Source: CAZXVW01 sp964644025 (GTDB taxonomy: Bacteria; Acidobacteriota; Terriglobia; Bryobacterales; Bryobacteraceae). From it: a stretch of DNA of 6,121 nucleotides. The notes under the pieces were generated by a model. The model was not told where the DNA came from. It made no database searches and saw only the letters and a program-made list of their open reading frames with translations. Positions 4,888-6,121 of the stretch are shown in pieces. Every line of letters begins with the position of its first letter. Within the stretch, counting starts at the first letter, position 1. The stretch covers positions 1 to 6,121 of the forward strand of contig CAZXVW010000233.1 of assembly GCA_964644025.1 (NCBI GenBank), given 5' to 3'. The position numbers were made by a program, and so were the translations under genes.

Positions 4888-6121
4888 TCAGGCCTTCTTG
4901 GCCGCCGACTCCTCTCGCCCCATCTTTTCGATTTCGTTGAAGTAGACGCGCCGGCCTTCGTCCATGGCCAGATTGGAGAGCATGACCGCGACCGAGTCCG
5001 CCAGGCCCACCTCGAGATCGGCCAGCGGCCGCTTACCTGTTCGGATCGAGTCAAAGAACCCGAGCAGCTCAGTATCCACCGGGTTGCGCTCCTCCGGAAC
5101 CATGATGCCTTTCTTGTACAACCACATCTTGGCGTACTTGAGTTCGCGGGACAGGAAGGACTCCTGGCCGGTGACGGCGTTTTCGTCAAACAGCAGCGGC
5201 CAGCCGCGGGTCCCTTTGCCGGTGCTTTCCAGGGTAGCGCCGGCCACGGCCGGTTTCTCGGCGGCTTGTTCCTGCGTTTTCTTCAGTTCCTCGGGCCGCG
5301 GCTCATAGAACCACAACCCCAGGGCCGGCTCCTTGTCTGCTCCCACGGTGATGTGAATGGTTCCCTCGGTGCCCATGATCATCTCTCCGAATTCGGTCCG
5401 CTGACTGTAGAACAACGGGAGATGCTTGTTGGTGCAGATGGACATGTAGACCAGCTTGCGGCCTTTCGGGTACTGGTAGACGAGCTGGATGTTGTCGTAG
5501 ACATCGCGGCCGTCGTGCATGAAGTCCAGGCCGCCGATACCGGTCACAAACTCCGGATCCATTCCGAACATCCAGGAAGCGACGTCAATCTGGTGCGAGG
5601 CCAGCTCCGCGGTGAGCCCGCCGGAATACTCCCGGAACAGGCGCCAGTTGCGTTCCCGCTGGTGATCCGGGTACTGCTTCATTCGCCAGCCGGGATTCCG
5701 GTTCCACTGCGCATAAACGTGGGTGACTTCCCCGAGCAGGCCCTTGTCGATCATCTCCTTCGCCGTCTGGTAGAAGCGGCTGTAACGGCGCTGGAGGCCG
5801 ACCTGCAGGATCTGCTTGGGCCGCTCCTCACACAGCGCGCGCAATCCGTGAACTTCCTCGGGCTTGAAGACAAGGACCTTCTCGCAGAAGACATGCTTGC
5901 CGGCGAGCAAAGCATCGCGGGTGATCTGGTAATGCAAATAAAGAGGTACGGCAATCACGACCCCGTCGACGTCCTTGCGGGCGAGGACTTCGCGGTAATC
6001 CTTATAGCCTTCCGGCTTGTCCTTGGATGTCTCCATGGCGCCTTGCAGGGCCTCGTCACGAATGTCGCAGACGGCGACGCAGCGCCCGCCGTCGAGCCCG
6101 TTGAAATGCCGCAGGAGATAG
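4888..6121 (-). CDS. Gfo/Idh/MocA family oxidoreductase, N-terminus cut off by the window edge
   Basis: 410 residues are visible. The frame stays open beyond the ATG at 6036 to the window edge and reads LLRHFNGLDGGR...VAVCDIR, a normal Rossmann-fold continuation, so 6036 is not the start. The N-terminal GxGxxG loop for NAD(P) should lie just outside. Seen: DVDGVVIAVP (50-59), the GKHVFCEK helix start (74-81) with the usually catalytic lysine at K81, GG at 167-168, and HQID with H176 and D179, matching the family's C-terminal substrate-binding domain. A charged, Ala/Pro/Glu-rich stretch at about 275-345 looks like an insertion. Near the C-terminus, SIRTGKRPL is typical. Members oxidise or reduce sugars, inositols or related compounds with NAD(P); the substrate here cannot be told. 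The usual EKP reads EKV. The upstream context is not visible. Confidence 0.92.
   Translation of the reverse strand, partial: YLLRHFNGLDGGRCVAVCDIRDEALQGAMETSKDKPEGYKDYREVLARKDVDGVVIAVPLYLHYQITRDALLAGKHVFCEKVLVFKPEEVHGLRALCEERPKQILQVGLQRRYSRFYQTAKEMIDKGLLGEVTHVYAQWNRNPGWRMKQYPDHQRERNWRLFREYSGGLTAELASHQIDVASWMFGMDPEFVTGIGGLDFMHDGRDVYDNIQLVYQYPKGRKLVYMSICTNKHLPLFYSQRTEFGEMIMGTEGTIHITVGADKEPALGLWFYEPRPEELKKTQEQAAEKPAVAGATLESTGKGTRGWPLLFDENAVTGQESFLSRELKYAKMWLYKKGIMVPEERNPVDTELLGFFDSIRTGKRPLADLEVGLADSVAVMLSNLAMDEGRRVYFNEIEKMGREESAAKKA

Noticed and set aside
4239..5189. A 316-codon open frame on the minus strand across the secreted protein and the end of the oxidoreductase
   Set aside because: It crosses two better-supported genes, one antisense and one in a different frame, and its translation is Arg/Pro/Ser-rich without motifs.
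5751..6036. ATG at 6036 as the start of the oxidoreductase
   Set aside because: The frame stays open to the window edge and encodes typical Rossmann-fold sequence upstream, so the gene is partial and starts outside the window.

Overview
The window is GC-rich, gene-dense bacterial DNA. The gene content suggests an Acidobacteriota genome of the Bryobacter/Solibacter kind: a long secreted CocE/NonD hydrolase, a long Gfo/Idh/MocA oxidoreductase, a small secreted protein with a W...SPWA-type N-terminus, and a fucokinase/fucose-1-phosphate guanylyltransferase. This placement is an inference from family style; there is no rRNA or other marker here. No tRNA, rRNA, CRISPR array, insertion sequence or integrase was seen.

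Layout. Positions 1-1608 (minus) hold the N-terminal 536 residues of a bifunctional L-fucokinase/fucose-1-phosphate guanylyltransferase, whose C-terminal kinase part lies beyond base 1. It is easy to miss because it has no stop codon inside the window. Facing away from it on the plus strand is a compact leader at 1678-1738: a -10-like box, a perfect 9-bp dyad where transcription would start, a strong Shine-Dalgarno sequence and a five-codon mini-ORF. The mini-ORF overlaps, by ATGA, the start of an unrecognised 79-residue basic protein (1735-1974). This is followed 36 bases later by a secreted 587-residue CocE/NonD-type serine hydrolase (2011-3774), probably in the same transcript. Five GGTCA/TGACC half-sites cluster just before the hydrolase start.

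After a 124-base convergent gap comes a minus-strand thioredoxin (3899-4222). It is divergent, across 88 bases, from a small secreted protein of unknown function (4311-4883). That gene converges, with only 4 bases between stop codons, on a minus-strand Gfo/Idh/MocA dehydrogenase (4888 to beyond 6121), whose nucleotide-binding N-terminus is cut off by the window edge.

The genes do not form one obvious pathway. Fucose salvage to GDP-fucose and a Gfo/Idh enzyme both point towards carbohydrate metabolism, but orientation separates them. The most unusual part is the leader, mini-ORF and small protein ahead of the hydrolase. I see no convincing new multi-gene system.
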